A stretch of 64,000 nt of DNA from Myxococcus flavus. Lineage in GTDB: Bacteria; Myxococcota; Myxococcia; Myxococcales; Myxococcaceae. Shown one piece after another: positions 25,571 through 34,422 of this stretch (position 1 is its first letter; each line of letters begins with the position of its first letter). Below the pieces are notes generated by a model. It worked only from the letters and a program-made list of their open reading frames with translations. It was not told the DNA's origin and ran no database searches. Location: the NCBI RefSeq assembly GCF_050038885.1, contig NZ_CP143624.1, forward strand, positions 1,674,001 to 1,738,000, read 5' to 3'. The position numbers and the translations under genes are program-made.

Positions 25571-27256
25571 ATGGGTGAGTCGGGGCCTGGGGGGGGCCGG
25601 AAACGGGGACGGCGGGACAGGCCTCGCGAGGCCTCTGATGCGTCGCATGCCGCCGCGAGCGACGCGCCAGATGGCTTGACGCCCCCGGATGGCCGGGAGA
25701 CCTTCCCAGCCCCCATGAGACTTGCTCCGTCTTCCGAGCCCGGTCGTTCCTCGGAGCACGCCCCCTCCACCGAGCTGCCCGCTCACGCCGCCGACGAAGC
25801 CGGCCTGTCCGCCGAGGCCCGCCTCTGCGTGCTGCAGGAGATGATGGGCGAGGCCTTCTTCACGCTCGACGCCCGCGGCTGCGTGCGCGAGCTGAACGCG
25901 CGCGCCGCCGCCCTGCTGGGCCTGCCGGCCGAGCAGGTACGAGGCCGCGAGCCCTGGCTCGCCCAGCCCGAGCTGGCGGGCACGGCGCTCCATGAGCGGC
26001 TGATGACGGCGCTCACCGCGCGCGAGGGCGGACGCTTCCTCGCGGAGTTGCCGTCGCGGACCTGGTTGGAGGTGACGGTCCGCGTGGTGGGCGACGAGAC
26101 GTGGGTGCTGGCCGCCGACATCACCCAGCGCCAGCTCGCCGAGAGCGAGGTGGCACGCATCGAGGAGCGCTACCGCCAGCTGGGTGAGCGCTTCCAGGTG
26201 GCGCTCGACTCGGCACAGATGGCCGTCTGGGAGACGAACCTCGTCACCGGCCAGGTGTTCCGCTCCGAGGCGCATGACCGGCTCTACGGCTACGCGCAGC
26301 CCCAGGCGGAGTGGACGCACGAGAAGTTCCTCGCCTCCATCCACCCGGAGGACCGCGCGGAGGTGGAGGCGCAGGTCTCCTCCATCTTCACCCAGCACGT
26401 GGACGCCTATACCTCCACCTTCCGCACCCGCTGGCCGGATGGCAGCTGGCACTGGCTCACCAGCCGCGCGCGCGTGATTCGGGACGCCAGCGGCGACGTG
26501 GCGGTGGTGCGCGGCGCCATCCTGGACATCACCGCGCTGAAGGAGACGGAGGCCGCGCTGCAGCAAGCGGTGCGCACGCGGGACGACTTCCTCTCCATGG
26601 CCAGCCATGAGCTGCGCACGCCGCTGACCTCGCTGCGGCTCCAGGTCCAGACGCTGCGGCGGCTGGGGACCACCGCGCCCACGGAAGTGCTCGGCTCGGA
26701 CAAGGTCGCCGGGAAGCTGGACAACACGGAGCGTCAGCTCCGGCGGCTGGGCGCGCTGGTGGACAACCTGCTGGACGTCAGCCGCATCCAGACGGGGAAG
26801 CTGGACTTCCAGTTCGCGGATGGGGACTTGTCAGGGGTGGTGACGGACGTCGTCTCCCGCTTCACCGAGGAGGCACGGCTGGCGGGGGTGCGCCTGGACG
26901 CGCACGTGGACACTCCGGCGCAGGCGCGCTTCGACCGGCTGCGCATGGAGCAGGTGGTGAGCAACCTGCTCAGCAACGCCTTCCGCTACGGCGCGGGCAA
27001 GCCCGTGAAGGTGTCGCTGACGTGTGAGCCGCAGGTCATCCGCTTGAGGGTGCAGGACAGTGGCCCAGGAATCCCCTCAGCGGACCGCGACCGCGTCTTC
27101 GAGCGGTTCACCCAGGGCGACAACGCCCAGCGGCGCGGCGGCCTGGGCCTGGGGCTCCACATCGTCCGGCAGATCGTCGAGGCACACGGCGGCCGCGTCC
27201 ACGTGGAGGAGGCGCCCGGTGGCGGGGCCGCCTTCGTGGTGGAGTTGCCGCGGTAG
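25571..27256 (+). CDS. PAS-domain sensor histidine kinase
   Basis: A 561-residue soluble sensor kinase. After a ~75-residue disordered N-terminus come a PAS domain (about 80-190, EAFFTLDARGCVRELNARAAALLG) and a second PAS/PAC (about 205-320, ending WHWLTSRARVIRDASGDVAVVRGAILDIT). HisKA has MASHELRTPL with phosphorylated His346. The HATPase domain has the N-box NLLSNAFRYG, DSGPGIP and GGLGLGLHI. No membrane segment, so it senses a cytoplasmic signal or redox state. No response regulator is adjacent, an orphan arrangement common in myxobacteria. The true start may be one of several ATGs up to residue 49. Confidence 0.9.
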   Translation: MGESGPGGGRKRGRRDRPREASDASHAAASDAPDGLTPPDGRETFPAPMRLAPSSEPGRSSEHAPSTELPAHAADEAGLSAEARLCVLQEMMGEAFFTLDARGCVRELNARAAALLGLPAEQVRGREPWLAQPELAGTALHERLMTALTAREGGRFLAELPSRTWLEVTVRVVGDETWVLAADITQRQLAESEVARIEERYRQLGERFQVALDSAQMAVWETNLVTGQVFRSEAHDRLYGYAQPQAEWTHEKFLASIHPEDRAEVEAQVSSIFTQHVDAYTSTFRTRWPDGSWHWLTSRARVIRDASGDVAVVRGAILDITALKETEAALQQAVRTRDDFLSMASHELRTPLTSLRLQVQTLRRLGTTAPTEVLGSDKVAGKLDNTERQLRRLGALVDNLLDVSRIQTGKLDFQFADGDLSGVVTDVVSRFTEEARLAGVRLDAHVDTPAQARFDRLRMEQVVSNLLSNAFRYGAGKPVKVSLTCEPQVIRLRVQDSGPGIPSADRDRVFERFTQGDNAQRRGGLGLGLHIVRQIVEAHGGRVHVEEAPGGGAAFVVELPR

Positions 27257-27507
27257 GTCTTGCGACCTCCCGCCTCGCGGGGAGGGTGTGACATCCACGC
27301 TTGAACACATGCGGGGGCTGCGCCACGTGCCTCGAACCGCTCACCCTCCGATTTCTTACACCCTGACGCCTTCCGGAAAGGACATGGCGCCATCAATGAA
27401 CCGGGGCTTGCCAAACTCGTGCATCATGCAGTCACGGTTCGATGCCCGGCGGATGCCGCATGCGCCTGATGCATGCTCGCGCCGGCCTTCCGCCTGGAGG
27501 CGCTCGC

Positions 27508-27882
27508 ATGTGGGTTGAGAGCATCATCATGCCGCGCGAGGATGACCTGGCGCCCTACGTCCCCGCGCCCCAGCGGGACCGGCGCAGCGGCCTCCAGTCC
27601 GCCATGGACGAGAGCCGGAAGCTGCGCGACGCGGTGCAACGCTTCGTCAGCGCCCATGACTTGTCGGACGGAGTGAAGTGGCTCAGCGAGCCGGGGTTCC
27701 TCCCCGTCATCACCATCCACTGCACGGACTTCGCGCTGGCCAGGCTGCGCGAAGCCGCGGACTTCGTGGTGGGCTGCGCCGCGCCCATCGACGCCTACCC
27801 CCCACTGGTGGGGACGCAGGGCCAGGTGGCTCCCGAGGCGCTGCTCACGTCCACCCTTCCGCACCTGCAGCACCGCGTCTGA
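27508..27882 (+). CDS. Small hypothetical protein
   Basis: A 124-residue soluble protein with no recognised family. The start ATG (MWVESIIMPREDD) is preferred because GGAGG lies seven bases upstream; an in-frame upstream extension is compositionally noisy. The middle segment FLPVITIHCTDFALARLREAADFVVG looks like a small alpha/beta element. It is convergent with the DUF1206 gene, with seven bases between stops. Confidence 0.5.
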   Translation: MWVESIIMPREDDLAPYVPAPQRDRRSGLQSAMDESRKLRDAVQRFVSAHDLSDGVKWLSEPGFLPVITIHCTDFALARLREAADFVVGCAAPIDAYPPLVGTQGQVAPEALLTSTLPHLQHRV

Positions 27883-27889
27883 GCGCGCG

Positions 27890-28738
27890 CTAGGGCGTGG
27901 GGATGCGCCGGTAGCGCGCCGCGCAGAGCTGGTAGACGGCGTACCCGACGAGCCCCAACGCCACCACGCCCAGAAGCCAGGGTCCGAAGGGCTGCGCCGC
28001 CAGCGTCCCCAGTGCCTCGCCCAGGCCCCCGGCTTCTCCCGGGTCCGCTCGCAGCGCGGCCTGGATGAAGAACCAGCCCACCAGCAGGAACACCACGCCC
28101 CGCGCGGCGACACCGGCCTTGCAGATGCGCTCGACCTCGGTCCGCCTGCGCGCGGCCAGTCCGGACAGCGACAGCTTCTCCAGCATGCGCCCCTTCCAGG
28201 CCCGGTAGAGCTGGTAACCGGCGAACGCCATCACCGACACGCCCACGAGGACGACCAGGGCCTGACCGAAGGGCTGGGACAGCAGCTTCGCGGTGAGGCT
28301 CTGGTTGCCGCCGCCACCGCCATCGCGGCCCTGGAAGACGTTGAACGCGGTGAGCGCGAGACTGGCGTGGAGCACCCCGCTGCCCGCCATGCCCACCCGC
28401 GCCGCCACGCCTTTGCCGGAGCGGCCCTTGCCTTCCAAATCCCAGGCGGCCTGCGCGAAGCGCCAGAGCGCGAAGGCCAGCAGCCCCACTCCCAGCAGCA
28501 CGAGCAACACCGAGCCGAAGGGCTGGCGCGCCACTTCCTCGACGGCGCCGTGGGTGTCCGTCGTCTGGCCTCCCTCACCCGCGGCCAGCATCAACGCCAA
28601 CACGCCAATCACCGCGTAGACGGCCGCACGCGCGGTGTAGCCCGCCCGGGCCGCCCACACCACGCCGCTCCGGCTCGCCTCCCGTCCTGTCCGAGTCACC
28701 CGCTGGATGTCGGGCCGACGCAACGTCCCGGTCGCCAT
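27890..28738 (-). CDS. DUF1206 membrane protein
   Basis: A 282-residue inner-membrane protein of the DUF1206 family. Three internal repeats are visible, each a helix pair starting near a GY/GxxARGVVF-like turn (WAARAGYTARAAVYAVIGVLAL; RVGMAGSGVLHASLALTAFNVF; KAGVAARGVVFLLVGWFFIQAAL), each followed by a QPFG-(x)n-VxLGVGLLAFALWR-type helix. Six membrane spans in total. The function of this family is unknown. ATG with AAGGAACGACGAGG upstream was chosen over an earlier frame start. Convergent with the preceding small gene. Confidence 0.85.
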   Translation of the reverse strand: MATGTLRRPDIQRVTRTGREASRSGVVWAARAGYTARAAVYAVIGVLALMLAAGEGGQTTDTHGAVEEVARQPFGSVLLVLLGVGLLAFALWRFAQAAWDLEGKGRSGKGVAARVGMAGSGVLHASLALTAFNVFQGRDGGGGGNQSLTAKLLSQPFGQALVVLVGVSVMAFAGYQLYRAWKGRMLEKLSLSGLAARRRTEVERICKAGVAARGVVFLLVGWFFIQAALRADPGEAGGLGEALGTLAAQPFGPWLLGVVALGLVGYAVYQLCAARYRRIPTP

Positions 28739-29128
28739 GCCTCGTCGTTCCTTTCCGGTGCCACCTGCTCCAGGGCCACCTGCCGCAACCGAGAGGACAC
28801 GATGCACATGGCCATGCCGCTCCCCAACGGGCGCTCGCCCGGCCGGCCGCCCAGTCCCTTTGGACAAGGGTCCGCCTCAACCGAAGCGCGCTTGGAACGC
28901 ACGCAGGTTGGGTCCATCGCCCCGGTGTTCGTAGACGGCGAAGACGACATGCTCGAAGGCGCCAGGCAGCGAGCTCAGCGCGAGGGGCCTGACAGGAACA
29001 GCGCGGCCCGGTGCGACGTGTATGAGGTCCACCAGCCTACCGGTGAAGGACGACCCGGGAGCCACACCTACCCTGGCGCCAGCTGAATTCGTGGCACGCG
29101 GCGCCGGAGTCGTGCAGGAATCCGCGCC
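28739..29128. other. Intergenic region with a doubtful 94-codon ORF
   Basis: About 390 bases between the divergent DUF1206 and GST genes. An ATG frame at 28802-29086 has a weak GAGG five bases upstream and encodes 94 residues without hydrophobic core or family resemblance. I do not regard it as established. No hairpin or operator was seen. Confidence 0.3.
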
Positions 29129-29737
29129 ATGAAACTCTTCTATTCGCCCGGTGCCTGTTCGCTGTCGCCGCACATCATCCTTCGCGAGGGTGGCTTCACC
29201 TTCACGCTCGAGAAGGTCGACATCCGCGCCAAGAAGACGGAGACGGGCGCGGACTTCGTCGCCATCAACCCCAAGGGCTATGTCCCGGCGCTCCAGCTGG
29301 ATGACGGCAGCCTCCTGACGGAAGGCCCCGCCATCGTCCAGTTCCTCGCGGACCAGGTCCCCGACAAGAAGCTGGCCCCGGCCAACGGCACCCTGGAGCG
29401 CTACCGCCTCCAGGAGGCGCTCAACTACATCTCCACGGAGATTCACAAGGGCTTCAGCCCCCTCTTCAACCCGGCGTTCCCGGACGAGGGCAAGCGCCTG
29501 ACGCGTGAGAGGCTGGCGCTGCGCCTGGGCGTGATGGAGGCCGTGGTGGCGAAGCAGGCGTTCGTCCTGGGTGACCAGTTCACCGTGGCCGACGCGTACC
29601 TGTACACGGTGCTCAACTGGACCCGTCACACCCAGGTGGACCTCGAGCCCTTCCCGGCGCTGCGCGCCTACCACGCGCGCGTCGCGGACCGCCCCTCCGT
29701 GCAGGAGGCGCTGAAGGCCGAAGGCCTCGCGAAGTGA
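29129..29737 (+). CDS. gstA: Glutathione S-transferase (GstA/beta class)
   Basis: A 202-residue GST. The N-terminal thioredoxin-like domain starts MKLFYSPGACSLSPHI with the beta-class active Cys10. NPKGYVPALQLDDG has the cis-Pro, and DGSLLTEGPAIVQFL contains the glutathione-contact E-S/T-G step (here TEGPAI). The helical C-terminal domain includes the N-capping box FTVADAYLYTVLNW. It conjugates or reduces xenobiotics using a thiol. Since the window also encodes bacillithiol synthesis, the physiological thiol is open. The next VOC gene overlaps as GTGA. The symbol follows E. coli GstA similarity. Confidence 0.85.
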   Translation: MKLFYSPGACSLSPHIILREGGFTFTLEKVDIRAKKTETGADFVAINPKGYVPALQLDDGSLLTEGPAIVQFLADQVPDKKLAPANGTLERYRLQEALNYISTEIHKGFSPLFNPAFPDEGKRLTRERLALRLGVMEAVVAKQAFVLGDQFTVADAYLYTVLNWTRHTQVDLEPFPALRAYHARVADRPSVQEALKAEGLAK

Positions 29738-30093
29738 CGACCGCCTTCGTCAAGCTGCTCGTCGCGGACAGCACGCGCTCGGTGGCCTTCTATGAAGCGC
29801 TGGGCTTCGAGCGCGTGAGTGCCGAGCCGCCCTTCGTCCACCTCCGGTGGGCGAACGCGCTGGACGTGTACCTCATCACCCCTCCGCCGCAGCTGAAGCT
29901 GGAGGGGCGACGCGGCACGGGTGTCCTCATCGGCTTCCGGGCCGAGGCACCGCACACCGTGGACGAGGTGCTCCTGCGGGCCCAGGCCCAGGGCGCCGCC
30001 GTGGACGGCCCCACGATTCAGCCCTGGTACACCCGGGAGCTCATCGTCACCGACCCCGACGGCTACCGGCTGAACTTCATCGAGCCCGCGTAG
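29734..30093 (+). CDS. VOC-family (glyoxalase/bleomycin-resistance-like) protein
   Basis: A 119-residue vicinal-oxygen-chelate protein with two beta-alpha-beta-beta-beta modules. VKLLVADSTRSVAFYEALGFERV is the typical first module, and the C-terminus ends VTDPDGYRLNFIEP with the usual metal-ligand Glu. Related proteins bind toxic compounds or act as dioxygenases or lyases; the first metal ligand position is uncertain here. It starts at GTG overlapping the GST stop by GTGA, suggesting a shared detoxification unit. Confidence 0.85.
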   Translation: MTTAFVKLLVADSTRSVAFYEALGFERVSAEPPFVHLRWANALDVYLITPPPQLKLEGRRGTGVLIGFRAEAPHTVDEVLLRAQAQGAAVDGPTIQPWYTRELIVTDPDGYRLNFIEPA

Positions 30094-30241
30094 TCCGTTC
30101 CACCGCCGGACGGGACGAGCGGCCTTCCTCCAAGGCCGCCGTCCCCCACGCCGCGTGTTGACGCCGTGCGTTCCAAGCACGCCCCCCTGCTCCTGGGCTG
30201 GCTCCAGATATACTGGCAATCCACTAAAACCAGGAGGTCGC

Positions 30242-30508
30242 ATGCGAGGACTTGTCGGAGCAGTGCTGGCCGTTGGACTGCTGATGGGCTGCGGAGGAAT
30301 CGAGGAGGCCGCGGAGCCCCAGGGCGTCGGCGACAACGGCGAGGTCCAGGCGATGGCGTGCAGCGACTGTGGCTGGCTCTTCGTGCGCTGCATGTCGCGC
30401 GCGCAGACGCCCGAGGCAGAGCAGCAGTGTGAGGAGTCGCGGCTGCTCTGCGAGTTCACCTTCTGTGAGTGCCCAGGCCTCGGCTGTCCCAGCGCGCAGG
30501 CGGAGTAG
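30242..30508 (+). CDS. Small Cys-rich lipoprotein
   Basis: An 88-residue lipoprotein: signal MRGLVGAVLAVGLLMGC with Cys17 as the lipidation site. The mature domain holds eight more cysteines in a regular pattern (ACSDCGW, VRCMS, QQCEES, LLCEFTFCECPGLGC), pointing to a disulfide-knotted peptide. No family recognised. AGGAGGT ahead of the ATG confirms the start, and a TATACT-like -10 lies near 30209. Stands alone between the VOC and nuclease genes. Confidence 0.7.
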   Translation: MRGLVGAVLAVGLLMGCGGIEEAAEPQGVGDNGEVQAMACSDCGWLFVRCMSRAQTPEAEQQCEESRLLCEFTFCECPGLGCPSAQAE

Positions 30509-30691
30509 TTTCGCGGTGGGTTGACGCCTGTCGTCCCTGCACGTCGACCTGGAAGGACAGGTCGGCGTGCAGGCGCGGCGACGGCGCCCGGCAGGCACCT
30601 CCCCGAGCGGCTTCACGCCGCGGACGTGGTGCATCGCCTCGAGCCGTGGAAGCGGGTTCCTCCACCGGTTACGGTGCGGGCCTGCTGTCCC

Positions 30692-31768
30692 ATGGAATCC
30701 CGCGTCGCCGCCCTCTTCGCGCACGTCCGCGAGCACGCCGAGAACCGCCCAGGCGTCTACCGGATGCTGGGGCCGTCCGACGAGGTGCTCTACGTAGGCA
30801 AGTCGGTGCGCGTGCGCACGCGGCTGCTGTCCTACTTCCGCGCGGACGAGCATGAGAAGGCCGCGGAAATCATCGCCCATGCGCACCGCATCGACTGGGA
30901 GTACACGCCCAGCGAGTTCGCCGCGCTGCTTCACGAGTTCCGGCTCATCAAGGCGCAGCGGCCTCTCTACAATGTGGAGCACAAGCGCGACCGGGGACAC
31001 TGCTTCATCCACCTCACGCGCGAGGCCGTGCCACGCCTGCGCGTGGTGGGCCGGGTCAACGGCGAGAGCGGCGACTACTACGGGCCCTTCCACGGCCGGA
31101 GCGCCGTGTCCGACGTGGTGCGCGCGGTGAGCGACCTGCTCGAGCTGCGCGACTGCGCGGCGGACACCCCCATGAGGCTGGCCGACCAGGGCCAGCTCTT
31201 CCCGCTGAAGCAGGAGCCGCTGTGCATGCGAGGCCAGCTCTCCCGCTGCCTGGCGCCGTGCGCCGCGGGCTGCACCCAAGCCGAGTACGGCGCGCGCGTC
31301 GTCCAGGCCCGCGCCTTCCTCGAAGGCACGTCCGACACACCGCTGACGCTGCTGCGAGAGCGCATGGCGCTGGCGGCCCGCAGGCTCCAGTTCGAGTACG
31401 CCGCGGAGCTGCGTGACAGGGCGGAGCGCCTGGAGCAGATGCGAGGCTGGGTGGTGGAGCTGAGCCGGATGCTCAAGCGCCTCACCTTCGTGTACCCGGT
31501 GCCCGGACACGGCGGCGAGGACCGCGTCTACGTGGTGCGCAGGGGCAGCGTGCGCGCGGAGCTGCCCGCGCCCGTCACCCCCGAGCAACACCGGGCGCTG
31601 GAGGCGACGGCCCGCGAAATCTTCGAGCGGCCCGAGCCGGAGACGCTGGGCTTCCGCGCGCACGAGGCGCAGGAGGTCATGCTCATCGCCCGCTGGTTCC
31701 GCCTGCACCCCGAGGAGCTGAACGTGGGGCGCTATCAACCGGCAGGGCCCATGTGTCCAACTTGTTAA
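30692..31768 (+). CDS. Cho/UvrC-like GIY-YIG endonuclease
   Basis: A 358-residue protein related to the N-terminal half of UvrC. The GIY-YIG domain has GVYRM and LYVGKSVRVRTRLLSYF (residues 20-50) plus the metal-binding Glu in LLHEFRLIKAQRPLYN. A UvrBC-like helical hairpin (LRERMALAARRLQFEYAAELRDRAERLEQM) follows the Cys-containing LSRCLAPCAAGCT. It lacks the UvrC RNase H-like nuclease and HhH domains, so it should make only the 3' incision, as E. coli Cho does. It ends in a GPMCPTC tail. ATG chosen because the fold starts there; an earlier TTG start is possible. Confidence 0.83.
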   Translation: MESRVAALFAHVREHAENRPGVYRMLGPSDEVLYVGKSVRVRTRLLSYFRADEHEKAAEIIAHAHRIDWEYTPSEFAALLHEFRLIKAQRPLYNVEHKRDRGHCFIHLTREAVPRLRVVGRVNGESGDYYGPFHGRSAVSDVVRAVSDLLELRDCAADTPMRLADQGQLFPLKQEPLCMRGQLSRCLAPCAAGCTQAEYGARVVQARAFLEGTSDTPLTLLRERMALAARRLQFEYAAELRDRAERLEQMRGWVVELSRMLKRLTFVYPVPGHGGEDRVYVVRRGSVRAELPAPVTPEQHRALEATAREIFERPEPETLGFRAHEAQEVMLIARWFRLHPEELNVGRYQPAGPMCPTC

Positions 31769-31977
31769 CCACCGCGGGCAGCCGAGCCTGACAACCCTGC
31801 TCCTTCGATGTCGCACCCTCCAGGGCGACGTCAGCTCCCTCGCTCCAATCGACGAATCGGGCGGTCTGTTCGCCGGAAGCGCGAGAAGTATGGCCCGAGG
31901 ATGCGCCCGCGTTCGGCTGCTCGTGTGCGGTGCCGTCCGGCGGCCCGCGTCGCCCCTTCAACAGGTGCCCATCCCGC

Positions 31978-32802
31978 TCATGCGCCCTTGGCCTCGAGCA
32001 GACCGCGGATCTTCATCGCATCCGCCTCCTCCACCGGGTTGTAGATCAGCAGGGTCAGGTCAGGCCGGCCATCCACCGCGAAAGACGAATACTCCAGCGC
32101 GATGGAGCCAAGCACGGGGTGGCGCAGCCGCTTCACGCCCTCGCCGAAACTTCTCACATCGTTGTCGCGCCACATCGCCGCGAACTCCGGGCTGTCACGG
32201 CAGAGCTCATCCACCAGCGGTTGCACGGTCTGAGCCGCCCCGGCGCGTGCCGCGTCGCCGCGAAACACGCCGACCACGAAACGCGCCACCGCTTCCCAAT
32301 CGAAATTGAGCTCGCGCGCCCCCGGGTTCAGGAAAAGCTGGCGCAGCACATTGCGGCGATCCGGCGGCAGCGTGCCATAGTCGGTCAGCACGACCGTCGC
32401 GGCGCGATTCCAGGCCACGATGTCCCAGGTCGCGGTGCGCACCATCGCCGGGCAAACGCCCATGGCGTCCAGCACGCGCTGCAAGCGCGGCGTGACACCT
32501 CCAAAGGGCCGATACCGCACCTCCGGCGGCCGGCCCAGCCCCAGCAGGAACAAGTGCTCGCGCTCGACGTCGGTCAGCATCAATGCCTGCGCAATGCGGT
32601 CCAGCACCTGCGCCGAAGGCGCGCCACCGCGCCCCTGCTCCAGCCAGCTGTACCAGGTGGGGCTGATGTTGGCCCGCTGGGCTACCTCTTCGCGCCGCAG
32701 TCCGGACGTGCGTCGCCGGCCGGCCGGATAGCCCAGCGCGACAGGATCGAGACGGGCGCGCCGCTCCCGCAAATAGGCGCCGAGCGAAGACTCCTTAACC
32801 AT
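31978..32802 (-). CDS. MmyB-type helix-turn-helix regulator
   Basis: A 274-residue transcription factor. The XRE-type HTH (about residues 8-75) has SGLRREEVAQRANISPTWYSWLEQGR and SAQVLDRIAQALML. The C-terminal MmyB ligand-binding domain (about 100-270, MVRTATWDIVAWNRAA, LNFDWEAVARFVVGVFRGDAAR) probably binds a small lipid-like molecule. This family usually represses a divergent SDR or oxidoreductase gene, exactly the arrangement here. A consensus-like promoter and a 10-bp inverted repeat lie just upstream. The ATG follows directly after that promoter. Confidence 0.9.
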   Translation of the reverse strand: MVKESSLGAYLRERRARLDPVALGYPAGRRRTSGLRREEVAQRANISPTWYSWLEQGRGGAPSAQVLDRIAQALMLTDVEREHLFLLGLGRPPEVRYRPFGGVTPRLQRVLDAMGVCPAMVRTATWDIVAWNRAATVVLTDYGTLPPDRRNVLRQLFLNPGARELNFDWEAVARFVVGVFRGDAARAGAAQTVQPLVDELCRDSPEFAAMWRDNDVRSFGEGVKRLRHPVLGSIALEYSSFAVDGRPDLTLLIYNPVEEADAMKIRGLLEAKGA

Positions 32803-32806
32803 GAGC

Positions 32807-32857
32807 CCATCCTGTTGAACGTTATACCTGGATAATCTCTCGACTTTAACAGGATGG
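32807..32857. promoter_or_regulatory. Divergent operator and promoter (MmyB regulator/SDR)
   Basis: CCATCCTGTT (32807-32816) and AACAGGATGG (32848-32857) form a perfect inverted repeat with centres 41 bp apart, about four helical turns. For the leftward regulator gene a TTAAAG -35 (minus strand, 32844-32849) and TATAAC -10 (32821-32826) are separated by 17 bp. The right arm overlaps the -35, so binding there could block the regulator's own transcription. The pair probably forms the operator for both genes. Confidence 0.6.
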
Positions 32858-32902
32858 CCAACACGCCCAGAGTGCTTCTGCACACACGAACAGGAGGCGC
32901 AG

Positions 32903-33781
32903 ATGCGCGTATTCGTTACCGGTGCCACCGGCTGGGTCGGCTCCCGGGTGGTCCAGGAACTGCTGTCGGCCGGACACCAGGTGCTTGGACTGGCCCGCTC
33001 GAAAGACAAGGCGGCGCGGCTGGCCCAAACCGGCGTCCAGGTGCTGCATGCCACCCTGGATGACCTGGACCGCCTGGCGGACGCGGCGACGCGGTCCGAT
33101 GCCGTCATCCACACGGCCTTCAATCACGATTTCTCGAAGTTCGCCGACAACGCCAGACAGGACCAGCGCGCCATCGAAGTGCTGGGCGAAGCCCTGGCCG
33201 GAACGGACAAGCCTCTGCTGGTGACCTCCGGCGTGGCGCACCTGGCTTCCGGCCGCGTCGCCACCGAGGCCGACGTGCCCACGGACCACCCTGGCTATCC
33301 ACGCCGCTCCGAATTCGCGACCGTCGCGCTGGCCGAGCGTGGCATCCGCGCGGCCACGGTGCGGCTGGCCCCCTCTGTCCATGGCCTGGGTGACCACGGC
33401 TTCATTCCCATTCTGATCCGGCTGGCGCGCGAGACGGGCGTCTCGGCCTACATCGGCGAGGGACTGAACCGCTGGTCCGCCGTGCACGTGTCGGATGCCG
33501 GCCGCCTGTATCGACTGGCGCTGGAGCGCGGCGTGACCGAACGCGCCTATCACGCCATCGCGGAAGAGGGCATCGCCATGCGAGACATTGCTCAAGCCAT
33601 CGGCCGCCGCCTGGGCGTGCCGGTCGAGCCTCGAGGCCACGAGCACTTCGGCTGGTTCGCGGACTTCGCCGGGGCCGACATGCCAGCCGCGAGTGAACGC
33701 ACGCGCGCGGTGCTGGGATGGCAGCCCAACGGACCGGCGTTGCTGGCGGACATCGAGCATCCTGGCTACTGCGAGGATTGA
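32903..33781 (+). CDS. NAD(P)-dependent SDR/epimerase-type oxidoreductase
   Basis: A 292-residue extended short-chain dehydrogenase. The N-terminal GATGWVGSRVVQELLSAGHQVLGLARS is the NAD(P)-binding TGxxGxxG motif. A YxxxK-type catalytic Tyr is not clearly kept: the segment around DHPGYPRRSEF has Tyr but no K four residues later, so activity may be atypical (NmrA- or epimerase-like). LVTSGVAHL and AVHVSDAGRLYRLAL match uncharacterised oxidoreductases often found beside MmyB regulators. Likely induced when that regulator senses its ligand. ATG with AGGAGG upstream. Confidence 0.87.
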   Translation: MRVFVTGATGWVGSRVVQELLSAGHQVLGLARSKDKAARLAQTGVQVLHATLDDLDRLADAATRSDAVIHTAFNHDFSKFADNARQDQRAIEVLGEALAGTDKPLLVTSGVAHLASGRVATEADVPTDHPGYPRRSEFATVALAERGIRAATVRLAPSVHGLGDHGFIPILIRLARETGVSAYIGEGLNRWSAVHVSDAGRLYRLALERGVTERAYHAIAEEGIAMRDIAQAIGRRLGVPVEPRGHEHFGWFADFAGADMPAASERTRAVLGWQPNGPALLADIEHPGYCED

Positions 33782-33900
33782 GGCCCAGCAAACGGTCGCG
33801 GCCCATTCCATGCGCACCTCGTGCTCTCGTTGGGCAGCATGACGGCCGGGGGGAAGACGCGACTGCGCAGTCTTCCCCGAACGGCAAGCGCGTCAGCCGG

Positions 33901-34362
33901 GTGAACGCACGGGTTCGCGTCATTCGCCCCCGCTGGGAGCATGAAAGGCTTTGCCCCACGGCTGACACGCTCAAGTCAGACGCGACCGTTCCCGAGGGGC
34001 CAGACCGCCGTCGATTCCTGACGTGGGTCACGGCCTCTCCCACGTTGATGACTGCCGCCCGGCTGGGGCTCGACATGCCCGAGGCCGAGGCGGCAGCGCC
34101 GAGCCCCTACCTCGCCGTCCAGACAGATGGGCGCGGTGTCATGCCCCTGCTTCGCACGGAGATGGGGCAGGGCATCACCACGGCCGTGGCCGCGCTCGTC
34201 GCCGAGGAGCTCGGACTGACGCTCGACAGGGTCGACGTGCGCGGCGCCGACGCGGACCCTCGCTGGGTCATCCAGCTCACCGGCCTGTCGTCGACAATGC
34301 ACTTCCTCACGGGCCACCTGAAGTTGCCCCGCGAGTACCGTACCGCGAACCCTCACCCCTGA
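33901..34362 (+). pseudogene. Truncated molybdenum-hydroxylase large-subunit remnant
   Basis: About 150 codons resembling isolated pieces of an isoquinoline 1-oxidoreductase (IorB/xanthine dehydrogenase-type) large subunit. A Tat-like RRRFLTWVTASPTLMTAARLGL precedes RTEMGQGITTAVAALVAEELGLTLDRVDVRGADADPRW, the EMGQG motif near the molybdopterin site. The family is about 700 residues; here the frame ends after LTGLSSTMHFLTGHL, so most of the enzyme is missing and activity is not credible. The start is uncertain; a GTG at 33901 is used as the left edge. It suggests past loss of a larger operon. Confidence 0.6.
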
Positions 34363-34422
34363 GCTGTCCGATGGGACGGTGGCAACTCCACCTCCGCCGC
34401 CCACGCCTCCACGGCCCTGCCT

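Noticed and set aside
28802..29086. 94-codon ORF between DUF1206 and GST genes
   Set aside because: Weak ribosome-binding site, no domain, and unusual composition; kept only as a note in the intergenic entry.
29086..29128. Possible sigma-54 -24/-12 site (TGGCACG...TGCA) before the GST gene
   Set aside because: Spacing between GG and GC elements does not fit the required 10-11 bp.
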